Program-made: the position numbers and the translations under genes | Notes under the pieces: generated by a model | What the model was told of the DNA's origin: nothing | The model's database searches: none | Seen by the model: only the letters and a program-made list of their open reading frames with translations | Part shown: piece after piece, positions 17,346 through 26,425 of the stretch | Numbering within the stretch: position 1 is the first letter of the stretch | How the letters are laid out: each line of letters opens with the position of its first letter | DNA from: Betaproteobacteria bacterium | Lineage (GTDB): Bacteria > Pseudomonadota > Gammaproteobacteria > Burkholderiales > Burkholderiaceae_C | NCBI GenBank assembly: GCA_016868355.1 | Contig: VGHB01000018.1 | Coordinates: forward strand, 1 to 44,808 | Length of the DNA: 44,808 nucleotides | Reading direction: 5' to 3'

Positions 17346-17378
17346 AAAAAAATCCCGACTGATAAGAGTCGGGATTTT
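17346..17378 (-). terminator. Rho-independent terminator of ssrA
   Basis: Reading the minus strand, AATCCCGACT, a 6-base loop and AGTCGGGATT form a perfect 10 bp stem followed by a run of T (A-run at 17346-17352 on the plus strand). It begins 5 bp after the CCA end of the tmRNA, the usual position for a terminator of this RNA. Confidence 0.92.
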
Positions 17379-17383
17379 GCATA

Positions 17384-17761
17384 TGGTGGAGCTGGGGGGA
17401 ATTGAACCCCCGTCCGCAAGCCATTCCCGCGCAGTTCTACATGTGTAGCCGTCTGCTTTGAGTCTCGCCCCTTGAACCGCGCAGCGGCACGCTGCCCAAG
17501 GCGCCAGCACCCTTGAATCTCGCCGCCACCGAAGGTGCACCGATGGCAGCCAGCCTATGTGAATGCCCTTGCAGCCAGGACAGCTTGCGCCACCCTGACC
17601 CGGCCCATAGGCCAACCGTTGCAAGGCTCACCGGTGTTTAAGCGGCGAGTGCGAAACGTTCGTCGTTTGCAGTTAGTTTGTTTTCTGCGGTTTTACGAGG
17701 TAACAGAACCTCGACATGCCCTGCTGCGTGTCCGAACCCACGTCGAAACCGGTGCAGCCCC
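17384..17761 (-). ncRNA. ssrA: Transfer-messenger RNA (tmRNA)
   Basis: The 378 nt RNA rescues stalled ribosomes and tags nascent proteins. The 5' end GGGGCTG pairs with the 3' CAGCTCC before ACCA, giving the acceptor stem with a G3-U pair, the alanine identity element. The T arm (GGGTTCAATTCCCCCC type) is encoded. The tag frame starts at the resume codon GCA (17670-17668) and reads ANDERFALAA before TAA (17640-17638), with the degradation signal ending LAA. It is transcribed toward the vapBC and polysaccharide side. The 3' end of ssrA is a well-known integration site for islands, relevant because the atypical cluster lies on that side. Confidence 0.96.
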
Positions 17762-17770
17762 GGATCCTAG

Positions 17771-17776
17771 AGTTTA
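17771..17776 (-). promoter_or_regulatory. Candidate -10 element of ssrA
   Basis: TAAACT on the minus strand lies 9 nt before the mature tmRNA 5' end, allowing a leader of a few nucleotides that RNase P would remove. No good -35 hexamer is visible at the normal distance, so the call is weak. Confidence 0.35.
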
Positions 17777-17847
17777 CGCCTTTGCCGCGGGTTGCGGTGC
17801 ATGGCGCGGTGGTCAGGCGCACAGGAGTTGAGCGGTGTTAAGCGCCG

Positions 17848-18525
17848 TCAAGCCCCCAGCCAGGGAAGAATATCTGCGGGCTGCTGGGCGATGGCGTCGG
17901 CCCCCCACTCTTCAATCGGGGCTGCGGCGCCCAGGTAACCCCAAGCAGCGGCTAGGGTGCGCATGCCAGCGGCTTTGCCGGCCTGAATGTCGCGCAGATC
18001 GTCGCCCACATACAGGCAACACTGGGGGTCGAGCTTCAGGCGGCGCGCCGCCTCCAGCAGGGGTTCGGGATGAGGCTTGGCATGTGGCGTGGTATCGCCA
18101 AAAATGTGTACCGCCGAATCGGTGTGCAGCTGCAGGCCTTCGATCACCGGCTGCCCGAAACGGGTGGCCTTGTTGGTGACAATGCCCCAGGGTAGGCCCC
18201 GCTGCTGTAAGCGCTGCAACACCGGCGGCACGGCTTCGAACACGCGGGTTTCTTGCAGCAGGCGCTTTTGGTAGCGCTCAAAGAACTCGTCACGCAGCGC
18301 CTCAAAAGCCTCGTGCCCGGGCAGCACCTCGAAGGCCACGCCCATCATCCCGCGTGCACCAGCGCCCGCCATGCGGCGCAAAGCAGCATAGGGCATCGGC
18401 GGCAAACCACGGGCCGCCCGCATGTCGTTGGCGGTGCCAGCCAGGTCGGGTGCGCTGTCGATGAGGGTGCCGTCCAGGTCGAACAAAATGGCATCGACAG
18501 CAGGCGTGCGGGTTGCATGCAGCAT
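17848..18525 (-). CDS. gph: HAD-family phosphatase, phosphoglycolate phosphatase/MupP type
   Basis: A 225-residue haloacid dehalogenase hydrolase. FDLDGTLIDSAPDL holds the nucleophile D16 and general acid D18, GIVTNKA is motif II, and AKPHPEPLLEA followed by YVGDDLRDIQAG gives the motif III lysine and motif IV aspartates. Proteins of this type are annotated as Gph, which removes 2-phosphoglycolate. In Pseudomonas the gene in the same place beside ubiG is mupP, whose product dephosphorylates N-acetylmuramate 6-phosphate in cell-wall recycling, so that role is a serious alternative. It lies 3 bp downstream of ubiG and is co-transcribed with it. Confidence 0.9.
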   Translation of the reverse strand: MLHATRTPAVDAILFDLDGTLIDSAPDLAGTANDMRAARGLPPMPYAALRRMAGAGARGMMGVAFEVLPGHEAFEALRDEFFERYQKRLLQETRVFEAVPPVLQRLQQRGLPWGIVTNKATRFGQPVIEGLQLHTDSAVHIFGDTTPHAKPHPEPLLEAARRLKLDPQCCLYVGDDLRDIQAGKAAGMRTLAAAWGYLGAAAPIEEWGADAIAQQPADILPWLGA

Positions 18526-18528
18526 CGA

Positions 18529-19233
18529 TTAGGCCGGCTTTCGGCACGCCACCAGGTAGTTCACGCTGGTGTTACCCGACAGCCAATAGCGCCGCGTCAA
18601 GGGGTTGTACTCCATGCCCTTCAAGCCTTGCGGCGCCAGCCCAGCGTCGCGTGCCCACCGGGTGAGTTCACTCGGGCGAATGAATTTGGCGTACTCGTGC
18701 GTTCCCCTGGGCAGTAACTTCAGCACATATTCCGCGCCGACGATGGCGAACAAGAAACTCTTGGGGTTTCGATTCAAGGTGGAAAAGAACACCCAGCCAC
18801 CCGGCTTGGCCAGCTGCGCGCAGGCTCGCACCACCGACGCGGGGTCGGGCACATGCTCAAGCATTTCCATGCAGGTGACCACATCAAAGGCCGCCGGCTG
18901 CTCTGCGGCCAGGGCCTCGGCTGACACTTCGCGATACTGCACGTTCTGAACGCCAGCCTCCATCGCATGCAACTGCGCCACGCGCAGGGGCTTGACCGCC
19001 AGATCAATGCCGGTGACCTGAGCCGCGCCTTTGCGCGCCATGGCCTCGGCCAGGATGCCGCCACCACACCCCACGTCCAGCACCTGCTGACCGGTGACCG
19101 GGGCCAAAGCGTTGATCCACTCCAAGCGCAGCGGGTTGATCTGGTGCAGTGGGCGGAATTCACTTTCCGGGTCCCACCAGCGGTGGGCCAGATCGCTGAA
19201 TTTGGCGAGTTCCTGAGGATCAGCGTTTAGCAT
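18529..19233 (-). CDS. ubiG: Ubiquinone biosynthesis O-methyltransferase
   Basis: A 234-residue SAM-dependent enzyme performing the two O-methylations of ubiquinone biosynthesis. The start [20 protein letters not shown] is the UbiG signature, followed by [19 protein letters not shown] (SAM motif I), [13 protein letters not shown], and [20 protein letters not shown]. The membrane-associating helix region around [19 protein letters not shown] is also present. Length is normal for the family. It precedes gph on the minus strand; the ubiG-gph order next to gyrA is conserved in many beta- and gammaproteobacteria. Confidence 0.95.
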   Translation of the reverse strand: MLNADPQELAKFSDLAHRWWDPESEFRPLHQINPLRLEWINALAPVTGQQVLDVGCGGGILAEAMARKGAAQVTGIDLAVKPLRVAQLHAMEAGVQNVQYREVSAEALAAEQPAAFDVVTCMEMLEHVPDPASVVRACAQLAKPGGWVFFSTLNRNPKSFLFAIVGAEYVLKLLPRGTHEYAKFIRPSELTRWARDAGLAPQGLKGMEYNPLTRRYWLSGNTSVNYLVACRKPA

Positions 19234-19474
19234 TCGTGGATTGTCCGCGATCGGGCACTCCTCTCGGGGATTGCGGGTAATGGAGCGCTGATGCAGAGTT
19301 CCACGTAGGCCTTGGGCGCAGCGTATCGGCGCACACGTTGAGCCAGTTCATCCAAGAGCGGTCGCGCCCTCCTGCACTCGATAAGACCATGGACAAGGGC
19401 TGCAGGGCTATGGCCGCTGACGTGCGACGCAAAGCGAACGCAGCCACGGAGGCCAAGGCACTGGGGCGCCGAAG

Positions 19475-19507
19475 TAAAAAACCCCGCCGGTTGCCCAGGC
19501 GGGGTTT
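19475..19507 (-). terminator. Rho-independent terminator of the OmpA-family gene
   Basis: On the minus strand AAACCCCGCC and GGCGGGGTTT form a 10 bp stem with a 9-base loop, followed by a T-run (A-run 19475-19480 on the plus strand). It starts 18 bp after the stop codon. It should isolate the abundant ompA-type transcript from ubiG, whose start lies about 240 bp further on; that gap holds no other gene I can see. Confidence 0.92.
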
Positions 19508-19525
19508 GAGACGAGCCGGGCTAAA

Positions 19526-20218
19526 TCAACGCCTGCGCGTGCCGACCACTTCGATTTCCACGCGACGATTCTTCGCGCGGCCTTCGGTGGTCTTGTTGTC
19601 GGCCACGGGCTGCTTCTCGCCTTTGCCTTCGGTGTAAATGCGATTCTTTTCGATACCCTTGCTCACCAAATAAGCTTTGATGGCTTCAGCTCGGCGAACC
19701 GACAGCTTCTGGTTATAGGCGTCATCGCCCACCGAGTCGGTGTGGCCCACCGCAATGATCACTTCCAGCGCAACGGCGCGCGTCTTGCCGACCAAGTCGT
19801 CCAACTTGGCCATGGCTTCCTTCTTGACGACAGCCTTGTCGAAATCGAAGAAAGCATCAGCAGCGTAGGTCACCTTTTCGCTAACTGGGGCTGCAGGGGG
19901 TTTGGCTGCAGGGGGTTTGGCTGCAGGGGGTTTGGCGGCCGGGGCCGGGGCCGGGGCCGGACGGGGCGCAGCGGCGGGGGCCGGTGCAGGCGGCGGCTTG
20001 ACTTCGCCATCGCAGCCGGGGGCGGCCGTGGCGGGGGTCCAGAAGGCGTCGCGCCAGCACAGTTGGCCGGTGCCGTTGCGCCAAGCGGTTCCATCGGTGC
20101 TGCGCCAGTTATCAACGGCCCTGGGGGCTGCACCCGAATGTGCGCCGGCCATCGAAGTCATCGGAGCCGCCAGAGCCGCCGTGGCAAACAGCGCCGCAAG
20201 CGTCGTCATCTTTTTCAT
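19526..20218 (-). CDS. OmpA-family outer-membrane protein with Pro/Ala-rich linker
   Basis: A 230-residue exported protein. Residues 1-25 form a signal peptide ending near SMAGA. A short N-terminal region with two Cys (LCWRDAFWTP and APGCDG) precedes a linker of repeated Pro, Ala and Lys units. The C-terminal OmpA/MotB peptidoglycan-binding domain has DAFFDFDKAVVKKEAMAKLD, VGHTDSVGDDAYNQKLSVRR and the late GRAKNRRVEIEVVG. It should anchor the outer membrane to peptidoglycan. Unlike E. coli OmpA it has no eight-stranded barrel domain. GAGGAG lies upstream of the ATG at 20218; a TTG one codon earlier is disfavoured. It is divergent from gyrA across about 240 bp. Confidence 0.9.
   Translation of the reverse strand: MKKMTTLAALFATAALAAPMTSMAGAHSGAAPRAVDNWRSTDGTAWRNGTGQLCWRDAFWTPATAAPGCDGEVKPPPAPAPAAAPRPAPAPAPAAKPPAAKPPAAKPPAAPVSEKVTYAADAFFDFDKAVVKKEAMAKLDDLVGKTRAVALEVIIAVGHTDSVGDDAYNQKLSVRRAEAIKAYLVSKGIEKNRIYTEGKGEKQPVADNKTTEGRAKNRRVEIEVVGTRRR
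19891..19935. repeat. Three perfect 15 bp tandem repeats in the OmpA-type linker
   Basis: The unit CTGCAGGGGGTTTGG occurs three times without a mismatch, encoding on the minus strand the five-residue unit AAKPP. A GGGGCC run immediately beyond (about 19940-19957) encodes alternating Pro-Ala. Because the unit is a multiple of three, slippage would change linker length without losing the frame. Confidence 0.95.
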
Positions 20219-20458
20219 CAAATCTCCTCAAGAGCTGAGCCGCAGGAACCCCTGCCGTGAAGCGAAATGCTTACCCCGTAGAGGATACCAACGGTCACCC
20301 CCACGACGGACCGATTCTGCCACCAGCTTTGGGGGGGAGGGTTGCCCACAAGCCCCACGCGGCCCAGTTGGCCATCGCGATAGTACCAGCTCTGTTGTAC
20401 CAGAACCACACAACCCCCAACCGTAGAATGACGGCGTGCTCTTTTTCAGCGTTTTCCC

Positions 20459-23098
20459 ATGACTTCTTTTGCCAAGGAAACACTGCCCATCAGCCTCGAA
20501 GAGGAGATGCGCCGTTCCTACCTCGACTACGCCATGAGCGTAATCGTGGGCCGCGCCCTGCCCGACGCGCGCGATGGCCTCAAGCCGGTACACCGTCGCG
20601 TGCTCTACGCGATGAACGAGCTGAACAACGACTGGAACCGCCCGTACAAGAAGAGCGCCCGGATCGTGGGCGATGTGATCGGCAAATACCACCCGCACGG
20701 TGACACGGCGGTGTACGACACCATCGTGCGCATGGCGCAAGATTTTTCACTGCGCCACATGCTTGTCGACGGCCAGGGCAACTTCGGCAGCGTGGACGGC
20801 GACAACGCCGCAGCCATGCGCTACACCGAAATCCGCCTGTCAAAGATCGCCCATGAAATGCTGGCCGATATCGACAAGCAAACCGTTGACTTCTCGCCCA
20901 ATTACGACGGCTCGGAAAGAGAGCCGACGGTGCTGCCCGCCCGCTTGCCCAATCTGTTGGTCAATGGCAGCGCGGGTATTGCAGTGGGCATGGCCACCAA
21001 CATCCCGCCACACAACCTCAACGAGGTGGTGGACGCCTGCCTGCACCTGCTGAAGAACGAAGGCGCCACGATTGAAGAGCTGGCGGAAATCGTACCGGCC
21101 CCAGATTTCCCCACGGCCGGGATCATCTATGGCCTCAATGGCGTACGCGAGGGCTACCGCACCGGCCGCGGCAAGGTGGTGATGCGGGCCAAAACCCACT
21201 TTGAAGACATCGATCGCGGCCAGCGCCAGGCCATCATCGTCGATGAGATTCCGTATCAGGTGAACAAGAAGAGCCTGTTGGAGCGCATGGCCGAACTGGT
21301 GCGCGACAAGAAGCTCGAAGGCATCAGCCACATCCAGGATGAGTCGGACAAGTCCGGCATGCGGGTGGTGATTGAGCTCAAGCGCGGTGAAGTGCCCGAG
21401 GTGGTGCTTAACAACCTGTACAAGCAGACCCAACTGCAAGACAGCTTCGGCATCAACATGGTGGCCCTGATCGACGGTCAACCCAAGCTGTGTAACCTCA
21501 AAGAGCTGCTGCAGATCTTCTTGGAGCACCGCCGCGAGGTGGTAACGCGGCGCACCGTGTTCGAGCTGCGCAAGGCGCGCGAACGCGGCCATGTCCTCGA
21601 AGGCCTAGCCGTGGCCCTGGCCAACATCGATGAGTTCATCGAAACCATCAAGACCAGCCCCACGCCGCCGGCGGCCAAAGCCGCGCTGATGAGTAAGGGC
21701 TGGGACTCTTCCCTGGTGCGTGAAATGTTGGCCCGCGCTGAAGCCGATACGGCCGGCGGTCGCCAAGCCTACCGCCCCGAGGGCCTGCCCCGCTCATATG
21801 GCCTGCAGCCCGATGGCCAGTACCGTTTGAGCGACGACCAGACCCAGGAGATTTTGCAGATGCGCCTGCAGCGCCTGACCGGCCTGGAACAGGACAAGGT
21901 GATCAGCGAGTACAAGGATGTGATGGCGCAAATTGCCGACCTGTTGGACATCTTGTCAAAAGCCGAACGCGTAACCTTCATCATTTCCGAAGAGCTCACC
22001 GCGCTCAAACAAGAGTTTGGCCAAACCAAGGCGGGCGCACGGCGTAGCGTGATCGAGCACAACGTGCAGGAGTTGGTTACCGAAGACCTGATCACGCCCA
22101 CCGACATGGCGGTCACGCTCAGCCACGGTGGCTACATCAAGAGCCAGCCACTGTCGGAGTACCGCGCGCAAAAGCGCGGTGGCCGCGGCAAGCAGGCCAC
22201 CGCCACCAAAGAAGACGACTGGGTTGACCAGCTCTTCATCGCCAACACCCACGACTGGATCCTGTGTTTTTCCAATCGCGGCCGCGTGCATTGGCTCAAG
22301 GTGTGGGAGGTGCCGCAGGGCGGCCGTGCCAGCCGCGGCAAGCCCATCGTAAACATGTTCCCCTTGGCCGACGGCGAGAAGGTCAACGTGGTGCTGCCCC
22401 TGACGGGCGAGTTCCGTTCCTTCCCGGGCGACCACTATGTGTTCATGACCACCGCCCTGGGCACAGTGAAAAAAACGGCACTCGATGAATTCAGCAACCC
22501 GCGCAAGGCCGGCATCATTGCGGTCGACCTAGACGAAGGCGACCACCTGATCGGTGCGGCACTGACCGACGGCAAGCACGATGTGATGCTGTTCTCAGAT
22601 GGTGGCAAAGCGGTTCGATTCGATGAAGACGATGTGCGTGCCATGGGCCGCACTGCGCGCGGCGTGCGCGGCATGATGCTCGAAGAAGGCCAGCGGGTGA
22701 TTGCCATGCTGGTGGCCGAAGACGAAACACAAAGCGTGTTGACGGCTACCGAAAACGGCTTCGGCAAGCGCACCTCGATTGCCGAGTACACACGACATGG
22801 CCGCGGCACCAAGGGCATGATTGCCATTCAGCAAAGCGAACGAAACGGCCGTGTGGTGGCGGCTACCTTGGTACGGCCGGCTGATGAAATCATGCTGATC
22901 ACCGACAAGGGCGTGCTGGTGCGCACCCGGGTGTCGGAGATTCGGGAACTGGGCCGGGCCACGCAGGGGGTGACGCTGATTGCGCTGGACGACGGGTCTA
23001 AGCTCAGTGGCCTGCAGCGCATTGCAGAAAACGATGCCGAAGCCGGCGATGAGCCGCCCGCCGCGGGTGACACCGCGCCCCATGAGCCGCCCGTTTAA
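20459..23098 (+). CDS. gyrA: DNA gyrase subunit A
   Basis: An 879-residue type IIA topoisomerase subunit that cuts and rejoins DNA for negative supercoiling. [20 protein letters not shown] begins the breakage-reunion domain. The catalytic tyrosine is Y122 in AAMRYTEI. The quinolone region [10 protein letters not shown] has T83 and D87 by E. coli numbering. The C-terminal beta-pinwheel contains the GyrA box QKRGGRGKQ. The ATG at 20459 is the only sensible start; a TAGAAT hexamer at 20424-20429 could be the -10, but no good -35 or Shine-Dalgarno sequence is visible. The next gene, serC, starts inside its last 17 bp. Confidence 0.98.
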   Translation: MTSFAKETLPISLEEEMRRSYLDYAMSVIVGRALPDARDGLKPVHRRVLYAMNELNNDWNRPYKKSARIVGDVIGKYHPHGDTAVYDTIVRMAQDFSLRHMLVDGQGNFGSVDGDNAAAMRYTEIRLSKIAHEMLADIDKQTVDFSPNYDGSEREPTVLPARLPNLLVNGSAGIAVGMATNIPPHNLNEVVDACLHLLKNEGATIEELAEIVPAPDFPTAGIIYGLNGVREGYRTGRGKVVMRAKTHFEDIDRGQRQAIIVDEIPYQVNKKSLLERMAELVRDKKLEGISHIQDESDKSGMRVVIELKRGEVPEVVLNNLYKQTQLQDSFGINMVALIDGQPKLCNLKELLQIFLEHRREVVTRRTVFELRKARERGHVLEGLAVALANIDEFIETIKTSPTPPAAKAALMSKGWDSSLVREMLARAEADTAGGRQAYRPEGLPRSYGLQPDGQYRLSDDQTQEILQMRLQRLTGLEQDKVISEYKDVMAQIADLLDILSKAERVTFIISEELTALKQEFGQTKAGARRSVIEHNVQELVTEDLITPTDMAVTLSHGGYIKSQPLSEYRAQKRGGRGKQATATKEDDWVDQLFIANTHDWILCFSNRGRVHWLKVWEVPQGGRASRGKPIVNMFPLADGEKVNVVLPLTGEFRSFPGDHYVFMTTALGTVKKTALDEFSNPRKAGIIAVDLDEGDHLIGAALTDGKHDVMLFSDGGKAVRFDEDDVRAMGRTARGVRGMMLEEGQRVIAMLVAEDETQSVLTATENGFGKRTSIAEYTRHGRGTKGMIAIQQSERNGRVVAATLVRPADEIMLITDKGVLVRTRVSEIRELGRATQGVTLIALDDGSKLSGLQRIAENDAEAGDEPPAAGDTAPHEPPV

Positions 23099-24188
23099 CT
23101 TCTCCGCCGGCCCGGCGGCCCTACCCGAGCCGGTGCTTCAGCAAGCTGCAGCCGAGATGCTGGACTGGCGCGGCGGCGGCATGGGCGTGATGGAGATGAG
23201 CCACCGCGGCAAGGCCTTCACCTCCATTGCCGAAGCCGCCGAGCGAGACCTGCGAGAGCTGCTGGCGGTGCCCCCCAACTTCCACATCCTGTTCATGCAG
23301 GGCGGCGGCCTGGCGGAGAACGCCATCGTCCCGATGAACCTGGCCGGTGTGCCGGGCGGGGTGGGCGCGGTGGACCTGGTGGTAACCGGCGCCTGGTCAG
23401 AAAAATCAGCGGCCGAAGCGCAGCGCTACGCGGATGTTGCTGTGGCCGCCAGCACCCAGGCCGGCGGCTACACCGATCTGCCGCCGCCAGCCACCTGGCG
23501 GCTGCGCCGGAACACGCGCTATGTGCACCTGTGCTCCAACGAGACCATTCATGGTGTGGAGTTTCAGGAGCTGCCCGACCTGCCCAACCTGGGCTGTGAG
23601 GCGCCTCTGGTGGTGGACGCGTCTTCGCACATCTTGTCGCGGCCCATCGATTTCAGCCACGTCGGCCTGGTGTTTGCCGGCGCTCAAAAGAACATCGGCC
23701 CGGCCGGCCTGACCATCGTAGTCGTACGCGAAGACCTGCTGGACCGCGCCATGCCCTGCTGCCCCAGTGCCTTCAACTACCGATTGGTGGCCCAGGCCAA
23801 TAGCATGTACAACACGCCGCCCACCTACAGCATCTACATAGCCGGCCTGGTGTTCCAGTGGCTCAAGGCCGAGGGCGGTATGCCCGCCATGGAGCAACGT
23901 GCGCTGCAGCGTTCGGCCCTGCTGTACCGCACAATTGACGAGTCGGGTGGCTTCTATGTGAACCGCGTGGCCCGCGGCGTCCGATCACGGATGAACATCC
24001 CCTTTTTCTTGCATGACGAACGCTTGCAGGACGCCTTCTTGGAAGGCGCACAAGCCGCGGGCTTGTTGCAACTCAAGGGCCACAAGAGCCTGGGCGGCCT
24101 GCGTGCCTCGCTGTACAACGCGATGCCGCTGCAAGGAGTACAGGCCCTGGTGGCCTACTTGAATGAATTCCAGAGGCGCCATGGCTGA
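23082..24188 (+). CDS. serC: Phosphoserine aminotransferase
   Basis: A 368-residue PLP enzyme of serine biosynthesis (3-phosphohydroxypyruvate to phosphoserine), also used in pyridoxine synthesis. [18 protein letters not shown] is the family N-terminus; EMSHRGKAF and [16 protein letters not shown] follow. The PLP lysine is K203 in [12 protein letters not shown]. The ATG at 23082 is used because the family starts exactly here; it overlaps the gyrA end by 17 bp, so the longer upstream frame is an artefact. It ends 8 bp into pheA. Gene order gyrA-serC-pheA-tyrA-aroA is the classic aromatic and serine supraoperon of proteobacteria. Confidence 0.97.
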   Translation: MSRPFNFSAGPAALPEPVLQQAAAEMLDWRGGGMGVMEMSHRGKAFTSIAEAAERDLRELLAVPPNFHILFMQGGGLAENAIVPMNLAGVPGGVGAVDLVVTGAWSEKSAAEAQRYADVAVAASTQAGGYTDLPPPATWRLRRNTRYVHLCSNETIHGVEFQELPDLPNLGCEAPLVVDASSHILSRPIDFSHVGLVFAGAQKNIGPAGLTIVVVREDLLDRAMPCCPSAFNYRLVAQANSMYNTPPTYSIYIAGLVFQWLKAEGGMPAMEQRALQRSALLYRTIDESGGFYVNRVARGVRSRMNIPFFLHDERLQDAFLEGAQAAGLLQLKGHKSLGGLRASLYNAMPLQGVQALVAYLNEFQRRHG

Positions 24189-25344
24189 TCCGCAAACTCC
24201 GCCGTCCGACTCGGCGCCTGCTGCACCTTCCGCGCCTGCCGCGCCCGCCTTGCCTGCCGGCAGTAACGCGAGCCTGGCGCCCCTGCGCCAGCAAATCGAT
24301 GCCTTGGATGCGCAGATCTTGCACCTGCTGAACCAGCGGGCGCGGGTGGCCGAGCAGGTGGGGCAACTCAAACGCGCCGAAGGCAGCCCCTTCTTTCGCC
24401 CTGACCGCGTGGCCCAGGTGATCGACAAGATCACACGAGCCAACGCCGGCCCGCTGCTCAACCAACATGTGACGGCCATCTGGCGCGAAGTGATGAGCGC
24501 TTGCCTGGCCCTTGAAGCGCCGCAGCGCGTGGCGGTGCTGGGCCCGCAGGGAACCTTCTGTGAGCAGGCCGCCATCGAGTTCTTCGGCAGCGCGGCTAAT
24601 TTGATCTATTGCGCCAACTTCGACGAGGTGTTTCACGCCACGGCCGCAGGCACGGCGCAGTTCGGGGTGGTGGGCATTGAGAACTCCACCGAAGGCGTGG
24701 TGGCACGCACACTGGACCTGTTTCTGCGCTCACCCGTGCAGGTGGTGGGGGAGGTTAGCCTATTGGTGCGGCACAATCTGCTGCGCCAAATCAACGGCCT
24801 GGAAGGGCTGGAAGTGGTGATGGCCCACCCACAAGCCCTAGCGCAGTGCCAGAGCTGGTTGGCCCAGCACCTGCCGCGCGCCGAGCGGCGCGCGGTGAGC
24901 AGCAACGCCGAGGGTGCGCGCTTGGCGGCGACCAACCCGGCGTGGGCGGCCTTGGCCAGCGAGCGTGCGGCCGCGCAGTTTGGCCTGCACATCGTGTACC
25001 ACGCGATTCAGGATGAGGCCTACAACCGCACCCGCTTTTCCATCATCTGCCTGCCGCAAACGCTGGGCACCCCACCGCCTTCGGGAAAGGACTGCACCAG
25101 CCTGGTGGTCAGCGTTCCCAATCGGCCGGGTGCGGTGCACGACCTGTTGATGCCGTTGAAGGCACACGGTGTGTCGATGACACGCTTTGAATCCCGCCCG
25201 GCCAAGAGCGGCCAGTGGGAGTACTACTTCTACATCGATGTGCAGGGCCATATGGACCAGCCCCATGTGGCGGCGGCCCTGAAGGAGTTGCAAAGCTGCT
25301 GCGCCTTCTTCAAGGTCTTGGGCTCTTATCCGGTCAACGATTGA
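24181..25344 (+). CDS. pheA: Bifunctional chorismate mutase/prephenate dehydratase
   Basis: A 387-residue P-protein for phenylalanine synthesis. After a Pro/Ala-rich N-terminus, residues about 38-125 form the AroQ chorismate mutase with [20 protein letters not shown]. The dehydratase domain starts at [20 protein letters not shown] and includes [18 protein letters not shown] and the catalytic TRF in YNRTRFSII. The C-terminal ACT domain, [20 protein letters not shown] then the ESRP motif, binds phenylalanine for feedback inhibition. The ATG at 24181 overlaps the serC stop by 8 bp. Confidence 0.96.
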   Translation: MADPQTPPSDSAPAAPSAPAAPALPAGSNASLAPLRQQIDALDAQILHLLNQRARVAEQVGQLKRAEGSPFFRPDRVAQVIDKITRANAGPLLNQHVTAIWREVMSACLALEAPQRVAVLGPQGTFCEQAAIEFFGSAANLIYCANFDEVFHATAAGTAQFGVVGIENSTEGVVARTLDLFLRSPVQVVGEVSLLVRHNLLRQINGLEGLEVVMAHPQALAQCQSWLAQHLPRAERRAVSSNAEGARLAATNPAWAALASERAAAQFGLHIVYHAIQDEAYNRTRFSIICLPQTLGTPPPSGKDCTSLVVSVPNRPGAVHDLLMPLKAHGVSMTRFESRPAKSGQWEYYFYIDVQGHMDQPHVAAALKELQSCCAFFKVLGSYPVND

Positions 25345-25361
25345 GGCTGGGCTTGCCGCCT

Positions 25362-26378
25362 ATGTCCAACGCCACGCCCGCACAGCCTGCGCCATCTCCA
25401 CCGGCCTCCTTTGGGCCGGTGTCGTCCACACCTGCGCCCTGTGCGCCTTCGCTTTCTGCCCCTGTGCCCCAAGCGGGGCCCGGATGGCGGCCGCAGCAGG
25501 TGGCCGTGATCGGCTGCGGTCTGATGGGAGGCTCTTTCGCCCTGGCCCTGCGGGCGGCATGGCCGGGCACCCGGGTCTGCGCTTACAGCCGCAGCCCGGC
25601 CAGTAGCCAGCGAGCCCAGACTTTGGGCATCGTGGACGCGGTGCACAGCAGCGCCGAACAGGCGGCACAGCAGGCCGATTTGGTGCTGCTGGCCGTGCCG
25701 GTGACGGCCACCGAAGCCACGCTGCGCGAACTGACGCCCGCCTTGCAGCCGGAAGCCTTGGTCATGGACGTGGGCTCCACCAAACGCGATGTGGTGGCTG
25801 CGGCACGCGCCGCAATGGGCGCGGCGGTGCGGCAGTTCGTTCCGGCGCACCCGATTGCGGGCAAGGAAAGCGGCGGCATAGAGCGGGCTGAGCCCACCTT
25901 GTACCAAAACCGGCGCTGCATCATCACCCCCCTGCCAGAAAACGACGCGGCCCGGCTGCACCGGGCACAGGCCGTATGGGAGGCGGTGGGCTGCAACGTG
26001 GTGCACATGAGCGCGGATCAACATGACCGCACCTTCGCCGCGGTAAGTCACCTGCCCCACCTGCTGGCCTTTGCGTATGTGAACGCGGTGGCGCAGCAGG
26101 CCGATGCCGCGCGGCACCTGGCCCTGGCGGGACCCGGCTTTCGGGATTTCAGTCGCATTGCGGGCGGCACCAGCGCCATCTGGCGCGACATCTTCAGCGC
26201 CAACCGCGACGAGGTGCTGCAACAGCTGGCGCAATTCGAATCGGCACTAGGGGCGCTGCGCACAGCCCTGGTTGCAGGCGACGATGCCCAAGTGGCGCGC
26301 TTGGTTGACGCCGCCTCATCCGTGCGCACCCAATGGATCCTCAATGGCGCTGCGCCGCCCACCGACGACCCAGCCTGA
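25362..26378 (+). CDS. tyrA: Prephenate dehydrogenase
   Basis: A 338-residue NAD(P)-dependent enzyme making 4-hydroxyphenylpyruvate for tyrosine, or acting on arogenate. After about 45 Pro/Ser/Ala-rich residues the Rossmann fold begins with VAVIGCGLMGGSFALALRAA, then VLLAVPV, the substrate-site HPIAGKESGGIERA, and the helical dimer domain with DQHDRTFAAVSHLPHLLAFA. The ATG at 25362 lies 17 bp after the pheA stop; the frame is open further upstream into pheA, which is not used. The low-complexity N-terminus means a later start is possible, but no better-placed ATG with a ribosome-binding site is visible. Confidence 0.94.
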   Translation: MSNATPAQPAPSPPASFGPVSSTPAPCAPSLSAPVPQAGPGWRPQQVAVIGCGLMGGSFALALRAAWPGTRVCAYSRSPASSQRAQTLGIVDAVHSSAEQAAQQADLVLLAVPVTATEATLRELTPALQPEALVMDVGSTKRDVVAAARAAMGAAVRQFVPAHPIAGKESGGIERAEPTLYQNRRCIITPLPENDAARLHRAQAVWEAVGCNVVHMSADQHDRTFAAVSHLPHLLAFAYVNAVAQQADAARHLALAGPGFRDFSRIAGGTSAIWRDIFSANRDEVLQQLAQFESALGALRTALVAGDDAQVARLVDAASSVRTQWILNGAAPPTDDPA

Positions 26379-26425
26379 ACACAACTCACAGCGCACAGCC
26401 CTAAGCTGCGTCACCACTGAGCCCC

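Noticed and set aside
17384-17420. A stand-alone tRNA gene suggested by the T-arm-like sequence
   Set aside because: It is the 3' half of the tRNA-like domain of tmRNA; the 5' half lies about 340 nt away with the tag frame between.
20840-21592. 250-codon minus-strand open frame opposite gyrA
   Set aside because: Antisense to the conserved gyrA core; His-rich shadow composition.
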